A stretch of DNA of 64,000 nt from Plasmodiophora brassicae (lineage: Eukaryota > Endomyxa: Phytomyxea > Phytomyxea > Plasmodiophorida), in the NCBI GenBank assembly GCA_036867785.1, contig CP145409.1, forward strand, positions 1,116,001-1,180,000, given 5' to 3'. This document shows positions 35,391 through 45,808 of the stretch, one piece after another. The first letter of the stretch is position 1. Every line of letters begins with the position of its first letter. A model generated the notes under the pieces. That model had not been told where the DNA came from. It ran no database searches and was given only the letters and a program-made list of their open reading frames with translations. The position numbers and the translations under genes are program-made.

Positions 35391-36050
35391 GATCGCTCTG
35401 GCTGCAACACCGGACCACCACGGACACCGCACGGACTTCCATATACGGTCGGGCGCCCTAAAACTTCCGAACTGCTGCGGCCAGTTCTGGTTGACTGAGG
35501 AATGCTGCTCTTCATTGCCAATTATCTGCCATTCAGCCATTCGTACCCGAAATCGTGCCTAATATTTACAGAAATTCTCAAAAATTTGAATAAAGCTACA
35601 GAAATGGTTCACTAGGTAGGTACAACAAAATGGAATGTGGGTCACCTTGTGATTTGGTTTATTCCACTGCGCAGTACGTCATTGGGCAACAAGCTGTCGC
35701 CTGTTCATCCACTGCCCTGCTCACTCGGACCCCTCAAGTCCAACGTCGTAGTTACCACGGGACAGGAGTGTCAGCGACCTGCGGCGCCCAAGAGACGCCC
35801 ATTGGGTTTCGTGTTGCTTAGTGGACTTCATGTACAGGCAGAACGGGACTGTACCGTGGCATGCTCGGTTTGTGGCCGGGCGTGTTTGTGGTCCGCTAGG
35901 CGCTACGGTCGCCGGTCCTACGATATAGCCAACAGAGGAGCAGAGAGCCGTGCCGGCGGAGGCCGCGCCGCGCCGCAACCGCCCGCGCACCGCAGTCTGC
36001 ATTTGAAGTCCAACGTTGAACGTTCCGTTTCGGTCCGCAGGCGCACTGTC
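35391..36050. promoter_or_regulatory. Divergent region between eL8 and the makorin gene
   Basis: 660 bp, with eL8 leaving left and the makorin-type gene leaving right. The makorin reading frame stays open upstream to 35637 but has no in-frame ATG before 36051, so I take that stretch as leader or chance. An AT-rich block with AATAAAG lies near 35590. No certain motif. Confidence 0.35.
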
Positions 36051-37296
36051 ATGTCGTCATCAGCGCGCCCGACGCTGTACTGGCCGCGGGCGGCCTCGGA
36101 GTCGCCCGTACGAGGCGGGAGTCCTGCGGCGAACTCGACCTGGGGCGGCGCTGGACCGCCCACACCAACCTCATTTTTCATGCATGATTCGTCATACTTC
36201 TTTGGCGCTCCTGGGGCATTCTCCAGTCCAACGTCGTCGGCGAATGATTTCCTGCAACGATCGCGATCAGAAAATGCTGCCTATCGTAATGCGTCCGAGG
36301 ACGAGGATGATGACGATCACCCGCAGGCCGATATCGAGCATGCCCTTCGCATAGACTCGCTCCTGGAACCGGTTGAATCCAAATGCACAGATCCCTCTGA
36401 CCAGGTTTACATGGGGTCCACACTGCTCAAGTATGCTCGATTTCTGTTTTTAATGTTTGCGTTCTTGTCGGTCCAGTTGCATGGACTGGACGAGTCGCCG
36501 CTGTTGTTGATCTGATTCATTTACTTACTTTCGTATCGACAGACCGATCGTATCTGATAACGGCCCGCATGCTGATTCGTACGCCTCGAAACTGGTCGGC
36601 ATTGGATTACCCGCGTCCCCCGTTGCAAGGTCAGACGTGATGTACCCGACATCAGGCCCGTCGCCTTCCACAAAGGTCTGCCCGTTTTTCCTGCAGCGCA
36701 CCTGCCGCTATGCATCGCATTGTCGGTATCGACACGATTTCGGGTCCTTGTGCCCACAGTGCGGTGCTGAGGTTGCACTGGACGAGCAAAGCCAGGAGCT
36801 GCATGTCCTGCAATGTGCCGAGTCACGCATGATGGCAGAAGAAAGGCGTTTGTCTGTCCTGCTGCAGTGCGAGATCTGCTTCGACAACATTGTCCGCTCG
36901 GGACGAAAGTTCGGTCTGCTCCAAGGCTGTGACCATGCGTTCTGCCTACCATGTATTCGAAGTTGGCGTGGCAGTACCGGACAAACGAAAGAGAACCTAC
37001 GTGCATGCCCCATGTGCCGCCAGGACTCGCACTTCGTGATCCCGTCCGACCGCATGGTCACCGACCCGGCGAGAAAGGCGGCCGTCATTGAGAAGTACAC
37101 GTCGAGGCTACGGCAGATCGAGTGCAAATGGTTCGCGCGCGGCAAAGGGACCTGCCCGTTCGGATCGTCCTGCTTCTACGCGCACACGAACGAGGACGGG
37201 ACGCTGGCACAACCTGAACGGCTCCAGCACGGGGCCAACGCCGACGGTGTCATAGAAGTCATGAAGCCCATGCGGCTTAGTGATTTCTTCGCATAA
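36051..37296 (+). CDS. Makorin-type CCCH-RING-CCCH E3 ubiquitin ligase
   Basis: Start MSSSARPTLYWPRAASESPV, a disordered Ser/Gly/acidic region with SEDEDDDDHPQAD, then an about 112-nt intron (from 36431). It continues PIVSDNGPHADSYASKLVGI and VCPFFLQRTCRYASHCRYRH, the first CCCH zinc finger (C-x7-C-x5-C-x3-H type). A C3HC4 RING follows (CEICFDNIVRSGRKFG, CDHAFCLPCIRSW, CPMCRQ), then a closing CCCH (CKWFARGKGTCPFGSSCFYA, H). Order CCCH-RING-CCCH is makorin-like, though animal makorins have more CCCH copies. Role: RNA-linked E3 ligase. The intron join is deduced from frame. The end is VIEVMKPMRLSDFFA. Confidence 0.8.
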
Positions 37297-37399
37297 CCAA
37301 AAATACAGCCTTACTTAGGCCACTCGTGGTTCCCGGTCGGGCGATAGTCCGAGCTGCACTGCACAACGGCTGGCGTGTGTCGATTGACGGCGGCCGGCT

Positions 37400-38109
37400 A
37401 TGACGCACGTCGTCGTCGCCGTCGTCACCGGGTTCGGCCCATTTGGCGATCGGCACTCCCATGTGAATCCGTCGTGGGAGGCGGTCAAGGCGCTGCCCGA
37501 TACGATAACCGTATGCAGGGTTCGCGGCAAGTCGTGAACTGGCTCAATCCGACGCGGACGCTTAGGTCGCAGACGGCGAGTGCGTCGTCAAGGTGTACAA
37601 GTTCGAGCTGCCGGTCGAGTATGGTGCCGTCCAGAGGCTAGCTCCTGAACTGCATGCCAGGCACCGCCCCGATATCGTGTTCCACTGTGGTGTGGGCAAA
37701 AGCCACATGTACTGTACGATGGTTTCGCTTACAGGCAATTTGGACCGCTGCTCACGTTCGCCCAGGCCTTGAATCCGTCGCTCATTCGAAAGGCTACGTC
37801 CGGCCGGACAACATTGGATGCACAGGGAGCAACGACTGCGATGCCGACACGCTAACCGTGGATGTCGATCTCCTTCAAGCGCTGACGCACGATCTGAACG
37901 CGACAAATCCGCCCGACCCCGTCGTCATCTCAGACGACGCCGGCAGGTTCCTCTGCGAGTTCACCCTGTTCCAGTCGTTGAATCTGGCGCGTCGATCGCG
38001 GCGCCCATTATCCCTTTTCTTCCATGTCCCGCCGGGCCATGTCGAGGCATCCACAGAACTGATTAAGCGATCCCTGGTGTATCTAGCTCGTCACGTTGGT
38101 ACCCTGTAG
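37400..38109 (+). CDS. PGPEP1: Pyroglutamyl-peptidase I (peptidase family C15)
   Basis: Three exons, introns 37511-37565 and 37692-37734. Start MTHVVVAVVTGFGPFGDRHS, then VNPSWEAVKALPDTIT, VADGECVVKVYKFELPVEYG, AVQRLAPEL, VFHCG, then AHVRPGLESVAHSKGYVRPD, VVISDDAGRFLCEF and LFFHVPPGHVEAS. The C15 triad is present: Glu in the PVEYGAVQRL region, Cys in DAGRFLCEF and His in FFHVPP. The cytosolic enzyme removes N-terminal pyroglutamate from peptides. The length (about 200 residues) is usual. The start is the first ATG and the GFGPFG strand follows at once. The adjacent minus-strand gene lies 44 bp past the stop. Confidence 0.9.
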
Positions 38110-38153
38110 GGCGGACATGTTGCGTTTATTACAACGTCGAAGGTGCCACAGGC

Positions 38154-38588
38154 TTATGGGGCTTCAGGTGCGTTCGCAGTGGAAGGATTGGTGGGGCGAG
38201 GTGCACCAAATCCCATTAATTGGCCCACGGCGCCATCGTTGAGCCTCAGGCTGGCCGTGGTACGAGGCCGCCCTAACATTGTCAGGATGCGCGGGTTCAC
38301 CACCCCACCGCCCGCAGGTGCCAGTAACGGGGACCGGAAGTAACTGAGCTGGTCGCCTCCGGGCCCGAGCACTACCGGGCCGCCCTGAAAGTCAATGCCG
38401 ATGTCCGCCGCCACTGTGTTCGACGTGTCGACGCCCAGGTTCTGGACGGACGAGAACCCTTGGCCGAACTGAGCGGATCCTGCCGGGATCGGGATTGTCG
38501 TAACGTCGCCTGAGACCAGTACCGACAGAATGCAGCTCAGCAGCAGGCAGGATAGAGGCGTCATTGATGCTGCAGACGGAACCGTCAT
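38154..38588 (-). CDS. Small secreted protein of unknown family
   Basis: Single exon, 144 residues: MTVPSAASMTPLSCLLLSCI then LSVLVSGD, a good signal peptide with cleavage likely after SG. A second ATG nearer the hydrophobic core, at 38564, could be used. The mature part is Gly/Pro/Asn/Leu-rich without cysteines (AQFGQGFSSVQNLGVDTSNT, IDFQGGPVVLGPGG, APAGGGVVNPRILTM). No family is recognised. Short, secreted and lacking relatives I can name, it is effector- or surface-like, but that is inference. Confidence 0.55.
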   Translation of the reverse strand: MTVPSAASMTPLSCLLLSCILSVLVSGDVTTIPIPAGSAQFGQGFSSVQNLGVDTSNTVAADIGIDFQGGPVVLGPGGDQLSYFRSPLLAPAGGGVVNPRILTMLGRPRTTASLRLNDGAVGQLMGFGAPRPTNPSTANAPEAP

Positions 38589-38693
38589 ATCGGAAGTGGT
38601 CTACTCGGTCGTTACGCATGCGGGCCACCACAATTGTTTTGTGGCCAGGACCGGTACACTATCAATAGGTTACAGGGACACATGGATATATAT

Positions 38694-38938
38694 TCAGTAC
38701 GTGATAGGCGCCTGCTGCGTTGGCAGGATACCGAAACGCTTCTTGATGGTAACACGCTCTCGCGAGTACTTGTCGTCAGGCGAGAACCGGGCAGGGTGCG
38801 CCGAGTGCGTCGGCATACCTCGCGGGTCGACTTTCTGTTTATTGCATCCATGAGCACCGAAATAGGATGCATTCCTATCATCCCTACCTTGAGCGTGTAG
38901 ACACGCTTGCCGTCCTCCATGTAGTACATCAGATGCAT
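38694..38938 (-). CDS. NOP10: H/ACA snoRNP subunit NOP10
   Basis: Two exons with a 53-nt intron at 38835-38887. [17 protein letters not shown] joins to [20 protein letters not shown] then [20 protein letters not shown] and QAPITY. This is a near-complete match to NOP10 (MFLQYYLNE...[36 protein letters not shown]). The family is about 64 residues and so is this. The N-terminal zinc-binding cysteines of archaeal Nop10 are absent, as in other eukaryotes. NOP10 works with dyskerin in rRNA pseudouridylation and telomerase RNP. Confidence 0.95.
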
Positions 38939-39159
38939 GGCGACAGACTGCAATGGGGAGCAGCTCTCGCGGAGTCCGTGAACACCGTCACGGACTCCGT
39001 GGACTTTACACAGTACGTCCTTCCTTACGTTAGCTATGGTTGTTGCACCTGCCCGAAAGTGCTCGTGACGATTCCAACTCAGCACTACCTTCGACATTGC
39101 CTGCCGTGTCTGGTGAAGTCACAGAGTTGGCAGAACCTGCATGGCAATGGACAGGTGAG

Positions 39160-40435
39160 ATGTCGTCAGGCAGTCCGGTACGAGAAGGTGCGGGGCCGTT
39201 CGTCCCGGGCGCCAGCGACACTGATTGGGGCCCCGTTGTCATCGCCTGCGATGACCTTGTCGCCGATCTGGAGGCGCAGGACGACCAGTGCAGTGAGATC
39301 CTTGAAATGGTCGACACTCTACATGTAAGCGGTACAGACGAATGCGTTGCGAAGACGTAACGATATCGTTTCCATGTAGACGCATAGCCTGGAACAGGAC
39401 ATGCAACCGATTATGGTGGCACTGGAGAGCGTCTCAAACGACATTGACCACAGCGTTCTAGACCGCAATGAAGCACATAGCCGCATCAAGAAGTTGCTGG
39501 AATCACAGACCGACCTCGAAAAGCGTTGCCATCAACTGGATCAAGCCCTGGCGAACGCCGCGAAATTCGATTTGGAGCGGAGCGATGCGATCAGAAAGTT
39601 GGAGAATGCACTCGGCCGGGCACAAGACGATCTGCAGAAAGCGAACGGGCAACTCAAAAGCCTGCAGGCAGACGTCGAGGACCGCCAGACGCAGATCGCG
39701 TTCCTCAAGGATCAGGCGAGAATCTTGTCGGAATCCGTTGAAACGCTGACCCAAACGAAAAACGACCTGGAACGGTCGAATCGGGAATCTGCTAAGCAGG
39801 CCCGGCTGGCTCGCGATAAGAACATCGATTTGATGAACGCCCTGGAGAAAGCGACGGATAAGATTGCGGCTGTAATCTATATCGGTTCCTGTACATCGTT
39901 TCGCGCGTTGATCATGACAGTCAGATGGAGCGCGAGAACGTTCACCTGAAGCAGACGAAGCTCCTGCAGATGCACGAGCAGGCGGCCAAAGAATCGGAAA
40001 TCGCCCAGGTACGTGAATGTCCCCGGGAAAGGTTCAAGTCTTGTCAGCGCTGACGATGCCAGGTTAGATGCGACGGCAGTTGGAGAACGCATTGGCGCAG
40101 CAGGTCGCCATGCAGCGGACCCTTGACAGGTCGTCAGGCGCGAAACGCAGGCATGAAAGGGAGCGGGCCGACCTGGAGAAGAAGGTCGCCGAGCAGGACG
40201 CGCAGATCGCAAAGCTTTGCAGCAGCCTTCGCCAGCTCCGATCCTTCTTCCACAGGTACGACGAGTTCGTGTCATTACTGCCCACGTTGACCGTCTGTGG
40301 TACAGCATCGAGGCTATGGATGCGGGTGATGTTGCCCAGACGGAAAGCACCGGGTCGGGGCCGAGGAAGCCGTTCCAGTTCGGGCGAATCCTGAAGGAGC
40401 TCGACAAGCTCAGCACGACCGTGGAAGGATTGTAA
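39160..40435 (+). CDS. Coiled-coil protein of unknown family (parent of the neighbouring decayed copy)
   Basis: At least four exons. The first visible one has an acidic head, DWGPVVIACDDLVADLEAQD, ILEMVDTLH, joined over a 57-nt intron to SLEQDMQPIMVALESVSNDI. A long heptad region follows (KKLLESQTDLEKRCHQLDQA, FDLERSDAIRKLENALGRAQ, DDLQKANGQLKSLQADVEDR, QTQIAFLKDQARILSE). Later exons read QMERENVHLKQTKLLQMHEQ and MRRQLENALAQQVAMQRTLD. The C-terminus, KPFQFGRILKELDKLSTTVE, ends GL at 40435. The start is uncertain: ATG 39160 is the first in frame, but an upstream exon is possible. Its position between ciliary genes hints at a ciliary or centrosomal role, no more. Confidence 0.6.
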
Positions 40436-40744
40436 TTTGTAACACTCCTCTGTTTCACAACAGGACAATGGTTCTGGGTGTTGCGCTGATGCAGACGGCA
40501 GAACACAGGTAGCGCAACGAGACACAGCTGACGGCAGGGAAAGGGCGTCCGCGATGGTGAGAAACGCTCGACTGTCCATATCGTTCGCGTATAGAGGCAA
40601 CCAAACCGCTTCCGGCGAATGCGGGCGCGCTGTCTATATCGCGACTGACTGGGTCGTCCCTGTCCTGGCTGACCGGCTACTTGACCTGGCCGTTTTAGTA
40701 TGTGCTCGCCTGAAGATTGATCTGGCTCGCTGGCAGAGCTACAC

Positions 40745-41190
40745 CGATCATGGTGGCTCTGGGGCGTGCCACGACCGATGTGGGACAGTGCGGCCCAGAC
40801 CGGAGTGAAGCACAGAAGCGCTTCAAGACGTTTCCGGAATGAAGCGCAGACCCATCAAGACACGGCTAGCATCACGATTCGACCTCGAAACACGTTCCCA
40901 GGACAGCAGTATGGTGGGCGATGCGCTGAACCAGACACAAGGTGACCTACAGAAGGCGAAGCGGCAACTGACGATCAGGAACGCAGAGGCCAATGACTTC
41001 CAGACACAGACCGCATTCCTCACAGACCAGGCCAGAACACAGTTGAAGCGTCGATACAAACGATAACCGATCTGTAGCGGTCGTGTCGGGGGATGCGCTA
41101 CATGCAGGCCTGGCTAGCTTGGTAGACAGAAACATCGACCAGAGGAAGGCCTTGGAGAAAGCAGCAGTAGCGTGGAAGGGTCACTGTGAT
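40745..41190 (+). pseudogene. Decayed partial tandem copy of the coiled-coil gene
   Basis: Nucleotide for nucleotide this stretch follows the parent at about 39407-39865. Examples are TGGTGGCTCTGGGGCGTGCC against TGGTGGCACTGGAGAGCGTC, and GAAGCACAGAAGCGCTTCAA against GAAGCACATAGCCGCATCAA. Translated traces include FDLETRSQDSSMVGDALNQT against FDLERSDAIRKLENALGR, QTQTAFLTDQAR against QTQIAFLKDQAR, and RNIDQRKALEKA against KNIDLMNALEKA. Frame is lost in several places, stops interrupt it, and the first and last thirds of the parent are missing. It lies 310 bp after the parent's stop and ends just before DRC10. It is a host gene duplicate, not a mobile element. Confidence 0.8.
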
Positions 41191-41269
41191 AGAGAACAAA
41201 TGTGGGAATATCGCGCGGTGGACAAATATCCCCAGACGAGGTACCTGATCGGTTCGGGTCGCTGTCGTA

Positions 41270-42409
41270 ATGTCGACGGAACGCTCGTACGATGTGCAAT
41301 GGATGTGTGCGGCGTTCGATGAGGCCGCCGTGGACTTTGAGACGATCGCCCTGTTGACGCCCCATGTACTCCAGACCGAGAACTTTCGGGGCCTGGTCGG
41401 CGAGGAGATCGCATTCGTCGTCAACGCGCACCTCGAGCTGGAGGTAAAGTACAGAGGAGCGTATCGAGCCAGCCGCGCAAAGGTCCAGCCGGGTGCCGTC
41501 TGGGCGCCCGACGACGACCTGTTCGACATCGCACAGAGCCTGTGCGATTCGATCCGGTCGATCTGCAGGAAGATCCGGGCGGCGCCGCACCTGCTGAAGA
41601 CGCTGAAACGGAACGAAGCGACCGCCGAGACGCCCTGGTTCATGGTGCTGTCGCAAGTTGCCGAGTTCTTCTCGATCACGAAGCGGAAACTGTTGGCGCT
41701 GGCCGAGGACGAGTACGTGAACCAGGAGGCGCAGCTCGAAGACATCGCGCGAACGCTGACGGAGGCATCGCTGAAGGAGAAAGAGCTCCAGCTGGCGAAC
41801 AAGGCGCAGAAGGCGGAGCGCGCCCTTCACCAGGCACAGACGACAACGACGATCGAGGCGCTGAAGGCGGAGATGGCCAAGATTACGGCGACGTTGAACG
41901 AGAGGCGCGCCAAGACCGAATCGGAGACCGTGACGGCGCTTCGCGAGATCCAGTTCGAGAGGGAGCGGAACGGGCGGCGGCAGGAGCAGCTGGAGAAGAT
42001 CGAGGCGCAGACAGGCAAGTTACGGGTCGACGGCCTGGACAAGGAGACGCGGTCCAGGAAGGAGGTGCGACGCCTGACGCACGAGACGGCAGAATGCATC
42101 GCGGCGTACGACGAGAAGATGATCGAACTGACCGGACAGTACGACGCCCTGCTCGTCGAGTACGACCGCGATGCAGCCGTCCTGAAAGACGTTCGCGAGG
42201 CGATGGAAGCGCTGATTGAGGAACGAGAGGAATACGAGGCCGTCCTTGCCGAACAAGAGCGAATCCGCCAGGAGAACGAGCGCCGCCTGAACGCGGCGGC
42301 CGTCATGATCCAGAAGATCTGGAGAGGGTATAGCACTAGGATGGCGCTGAAGCGGAACGCCAAAGGCGCCAGCGGCAAAAAGGGCAAGGGGAAGGCGAAG
42401 AAGAAGTGA
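41270..42409 (+). CDS. DRC10: Dynein regulatory complex subunit DRC10 (IQCD family)
   Basis: One exon of 379 residues. Start MSTERSYDVQWMCAAFDEAA. The N-terminal helical part (ETIALLTPHVLQTENFRGLV) is followed by long coiled coils (QAQLEDIARTLTEASLKEKE, TLNERRAKTESETVTALREI). The C-terminal end has an IQ motif, AAAVMIQKIWRGYSTRMALK, then a Lys/Gly-rich tail KGKGKAKKK. That order and length match DRC10/IQCD, a calmodulin-binding subunit of the nexin-dynein regulatory complex, which governs bend formation by tethering doublets. It is intron-free, whereas most neighbours are split. Confidence 0.85.
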   Translation: MSTERSYDVQWMCAAFDEAAVDFETIALLTPHVLQTENFRGLVGEEIAFVVNAHLELEVKYRGAYRASRAKVQPGAVWAPDDDLFDIAQSLCDSIRSICRKIRAAPHLLKTLKRNEATAETPWFMVLSQVAEFFSITKRKLLALAEDEYVNQEAQLEDIARTLTEASLKEKELQLANKAQKAERALHQAQTTTTIEALKAEMAKITATLNERRAKTESETVTALREIQFERERNGRRQEQLEKIEAQTGKLRVDGLDKETRSRKEVRRLTHETAECIAAYDEKMIELTGQYDALLVEYDRDAAVLKDVREAMEALIEEREEYEAVLAEQERIRQENERRLNAAAVMIQKIWRGYSTRMALKRNAKGASGKKGKGKAKKK

Positions 42410-42539
42410 CACCAGTGAACGTTCATTCTGGCCAGGACGTAACAATGAACCCGGCTCCAGTGCAGTCCTTGCACGAGGGACCCGAATGACAGGGTTCCGC
42501 AGATCAAATGCATGACGGGCGTAGTCGCGCGACTACCCA

Positions 42540-42740
42540 GCCCCGTATGTGCGGTTCGCCGGTGCCACGCGGGCAGTCTGCAGTCGCCAGCATCGGGTGG
42601 TACGACTGCGACCCCGTCCGTGGGCGGTCTGCAGCCTACCGAGTGGGCAGTACGACTGTGTCCCGTGGGCGGCGTGCAGACAACTGCACCCGCTGTGTGG
42701 GCGTCGTGGCCCTGCGGCCGCCGGGTCGGCCTGCAGTCGT
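42540..42740. repeat. Degenerate GC-rich tandem repeat upstream of APC10
   Basis: The block GTGGGCGGTCTGCAGCC and looser relatives (GCGGGCAGTCTGCAGTC, GTGGGCGGCGTGCAG, GTCGGCCTGCAGTC, each near TACGACTG) recur about four to five times between the DRC10 stop and the APC10 start. The period is irregular, about 45-60 bp. It has no coding value I can support and probably lies in the APC10 promoter and leader. Confidence 0.5.
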
Positions 42741-42754
42741 TACGTGCGGATTGA

Positions 42755-43558
42755 ATGGATTTTGGGGATGTGCGCGAGGTCGGCGAGGAAGCCGTGTGGA
42801 CGCTGTCGACGGCCAAGCCGGGCAACGGCGTCGATCAGCTGCGGGATGGGACCGTCGAGTCGTTCTGGCAGTACGAGGCTGGTTCTTGTCCCGGGTCGTG
42901 GATTAGTTGACGGTGTCATGCAGGTCGGATGGCGTCCAGCCGCACCTTGTGAATATCCAGTTCCAGAAGAAGATGAGGATCAAGGTGCGTTGACAAAGGA
43001 ACGCGGGTAATATTTCACTGTGACTCATCGTGAGCGCGTAGGAGATTCAGATATACGTAGACGAGAAGCTCGACGAAAGTTACACGCCGGTGCGATCCTC
43101 CTGGACAGTGTGGTTATCGCAGTACATGTTGATCGTGGTCGTAGCAACGCATCTCCATTCGGTGCGGGACGACATTTCATGACCTGCACGAGGTGCAACT
43201 GCTAGAGCTCCAGAATCCGTCGGGCTGGGTATCCATCCCACTGGCGGATCAGAGTGGCAGGTTGGTCTGTGTTCCCCGCACGTATGCTGGTCATGTTGAT
43301 TGATGCTGTATTGGGTCTTAGTGGTTTCCTTCGAACGCATCTGATCCAAATTGCTGTACTGGCTTCGTTCCAGAGCGGGCGTGACACCCATATTCGACAA
43401 ATCAAAGTCTATGCTGCATGCCAGTATCTGCTTCAGTCGACAGTCGATCGCTTGCTCGCAACTGACCATGCGGTTTTAGGCCCCCAACGAAGGGGTTTGG
43501 TACGCCACTGTCCACCTTCACAACGATTGAATTTGAGCAGTTTACTCGGCTCCGATAA
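42755..43558 (+). CDS. APC10: Anaphase-promoting complex subunit APC10/DOC1
   Basis: At least five exons. Start MDFGDVREVGEEAVWTLSTA, then [36 protein letters not shown] (crossing an intron at the SD), QIYVDEKLDESYTP, QRISIRCGTTFHDLHEVQLL, ELQNPSGWVSIPLADQSG, LRTHLIQIAVLASFQSGRDT and HIRQIKVYA. The end is TTIEFEQFTRLR. The DOC (galactose-binding-like) beta-jellyroll is whole, and the C-terminal LR corresponds to the Ile-Arg tail that docks on APC3. APC10 forms the D-box co-receptor with CDC20/CDH1 and drives cell-cycle ubiquitylation. Introns are 50-65 nt. Convergent with the docking-complex gene. Confidence 0.93.
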
Positions 43559-43655
43559 CATAAAGAACACGCCGACTGTAACTGCCGAGTGATGTGTTTC
43601 CAGTTTACTGCCAGGGATTGCAATGCAGAGCTAATGGCGTTGGCTTTCTTTGACT

Positions 43656-45666
43656 CTATTGCCTTGTTCGGGCCCGGCCAAGCCTGACGTACGCGCTGCT
43701 CTGCGGTCCTTTCGGTGGTGGTGTAGGTGATAATGACGAGCGGCAGCGTATGGAGACAGGCTTGCTGGTATGACGGTCGTGGATTGCCGCATGCGTTTTC
43801 CTCAAATCCGTCAACGACAAAGGTGCACATAGATCATGCTCCTCGTCCTCCGATTCGATGCCAGCGTCCTGCGTGCTGGGGAGCCGGGCGACCGACACCT
43901 CATCACCAGCCCCGGCTTCAGGTCTGGGTTCCTCGGAAGCAGCACCTGGGCTCTCGGGAAGAAGGTTCGCCACCATCTCTTCAATTGCACTAACCATGGC
44001 CATAGTATCAGCCGTTGCACTCTGCTCCCCAACACTGCTATCAGTGGCGCATCTGGCACGCTTCACACGTCAGCCCAAACCTGTGGTTCGCCGGTCAGTC
44101 GTTCGAGAATGGATCCCAACAGACCATGCAACGTATTCATCGATGAGCGTGCGCTCTGGACTTCGTTGCAGCTGGTGGCGGTCGCCGTTTGAATCCTCGC
44201 CAAATCCGCCTCCAAGTGCTCCACCAAGCGCTGCCGTTGATGACACCCGGCCTCTTCGACTTGCCTGCGTTTGCGAATCAGATTACAGTCTTCACAGGCA
44301 ACACCATGGCTCCCAACTTTGTGAACAGGGCGTGCTCGTCCTGAATGACGGTCAGTTCTTCTTCAAGCACCTGCGCATCCAGCATCAGTCGCAGCGTAAG
44401 ACACAAATACCAGTTCGACGCACCTGAGCGGTGCCGTTCAAGTCGCTGACGCGAGCCAGGAGATCGAGGTTCTTCTGTTCGGCGACGGCAAACGACTGAA
44501 CGAGCACGCCAACGTCCGAAATGCCGGTGCCCATCTTGATGTTCTGCAGCGCCTGCACACCACAGTGAATTACACTACGATGCTTCGAAGACACAACCCA
44601 ACCTGCTGCAGATCGTTCGTGGCCGTCGACATTTCGAGAACCTGCTGCGACTCGTTCGTGATCTCATCCGTGATCAATGCAATGCTTTGCCGAAGGCGCT
44701 TGATCTCCTGCTTGGCCATTTCCTGGGGATCCTTCTCCGCCGCATGTCCCACTTCACTGTGCTTGATACGTGTCAGCTGCGAACGCAACCAAGGTTCAGG
44801 TTCCCAGTTGTCCACGTCCCCTTGGAACAATGTCGCACCTGCTCCGGATTCAGGTCTTTGCAAGTCAGCGCCTCCATCTGTAAACGATGCTCCTCGAGGC
44901 GCCGGGTCAGCTGGTCGGACTCTTTCAGGAACCGGGCCTGGTCTTCATCCGTTTCATGCTTGATGTCGAGCAGCTTCCGGTGGGCGGTTTCCCGAGCCCT
45001 TCAACGGCATTACAATTTGCAACCCGAACAACACGAATCGGCCTAACGCACCGGTACGCTGATTCCGTCTGATCCACCATGTTCCACATCTCGACCTGCT
45101 TCTGCTGGATGTCCTCCTGAAGTCGCTGGTACGTGCCGTTCAGCGCGTTCCAATCGCGGCGCAGCATGTCGATCATATGGCAGAGTTCGGTGTTGTGCGC
45201 GACCGTCTCGTTGTACCGCTTCAACGTCTTGTCCAGCCGGTCCTCGGCAACGCGTATCTGGCGCCAAACCTCGGCCAGGCGCTCTTCGCGCGAGTTCATC
45301 CCGCAGACCAAACGCTTCCGGTTGAGAATGTCCTCGCGAGTCGCATCGATTCGCGATCGTAACGTTGCGATGCGCTCGTTCTCGACGTCGAGCTGTTTGG
45401 TGAACTTCTCGTAGTCTTCCTGCAGGCGCCTGACCTCGAGCGCCAGCTCAATGGACGACGACTGGCTGGCGCGGATCATCTCCAACGTCAAGTCCTGTTT
45501 CAGGCGGTCGTTCTCCATTTGGAGACGGCGAAGGTGCTGATCGCGCCCATGGACGTTGTTGACCGAATGCGCCCGTCTCAGGCCTTCGACCTCGCGAAGC
45601 TTGCGTTGCAAGCTGATCAGCTCATGCTGGACGGGCGGCTCCACAACCGGCACCAAGTGATTCATG
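43656..45666 (-). CDS. Outer dynein arm docking-complex protein (CCDC63/CCDC114, DC2 type)
   Basis: Start MNHLVPVVEPPVQHELISLQ at 45666. The first exon covers LRRLQMENDRLKQDLTLEMI, LEVRRLQEDYEKFTKQLDVE, NERIATLRSRIDATREDILN, RLDKTLKRYNETVAHNTELC and HMIDMLRRDWNALNGTYQRL, up to MWNMVDQTESAYR. Later exons give HETDEDQARFLKESDQLTRR, KRLRQSIALITDEITNESQQ, NIKMGTGISDVGVLVQSFAV and AEQKNLDLLARVSDLNG. These blocks, particularly GISDVG.LV..F..AE.KN..L, match ODA1/DC2 and its animal homologues, which fix outer dynein arms to doublets. The C-terminal tail (acidic, EIVAN-like) after 44160 is less secure, so the end at 43656 is approximate. Five or more introns. Confidence 0.8.
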
Positions 45667-45808
45667 TAGGTCTTAATATGGATGTGGGTACGTCGTGGCG
45701 ATCAAACCGGTGTGCTTTTAGACTTGCCCGATGTCGAATCCGCAACGTCGTCCCATAACTGAAGTCTGGCCGTAGCGGAACGCGCTGAATATACGAGCAC
45801 CAGCAGGT

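Noticed and set aside
35637-36050. An extended N-terminus for the makorin-type protein
   Set aside because: The frame is open but has no in-frame ATG before 36051, and the extra residues look like leader sequence in translation.
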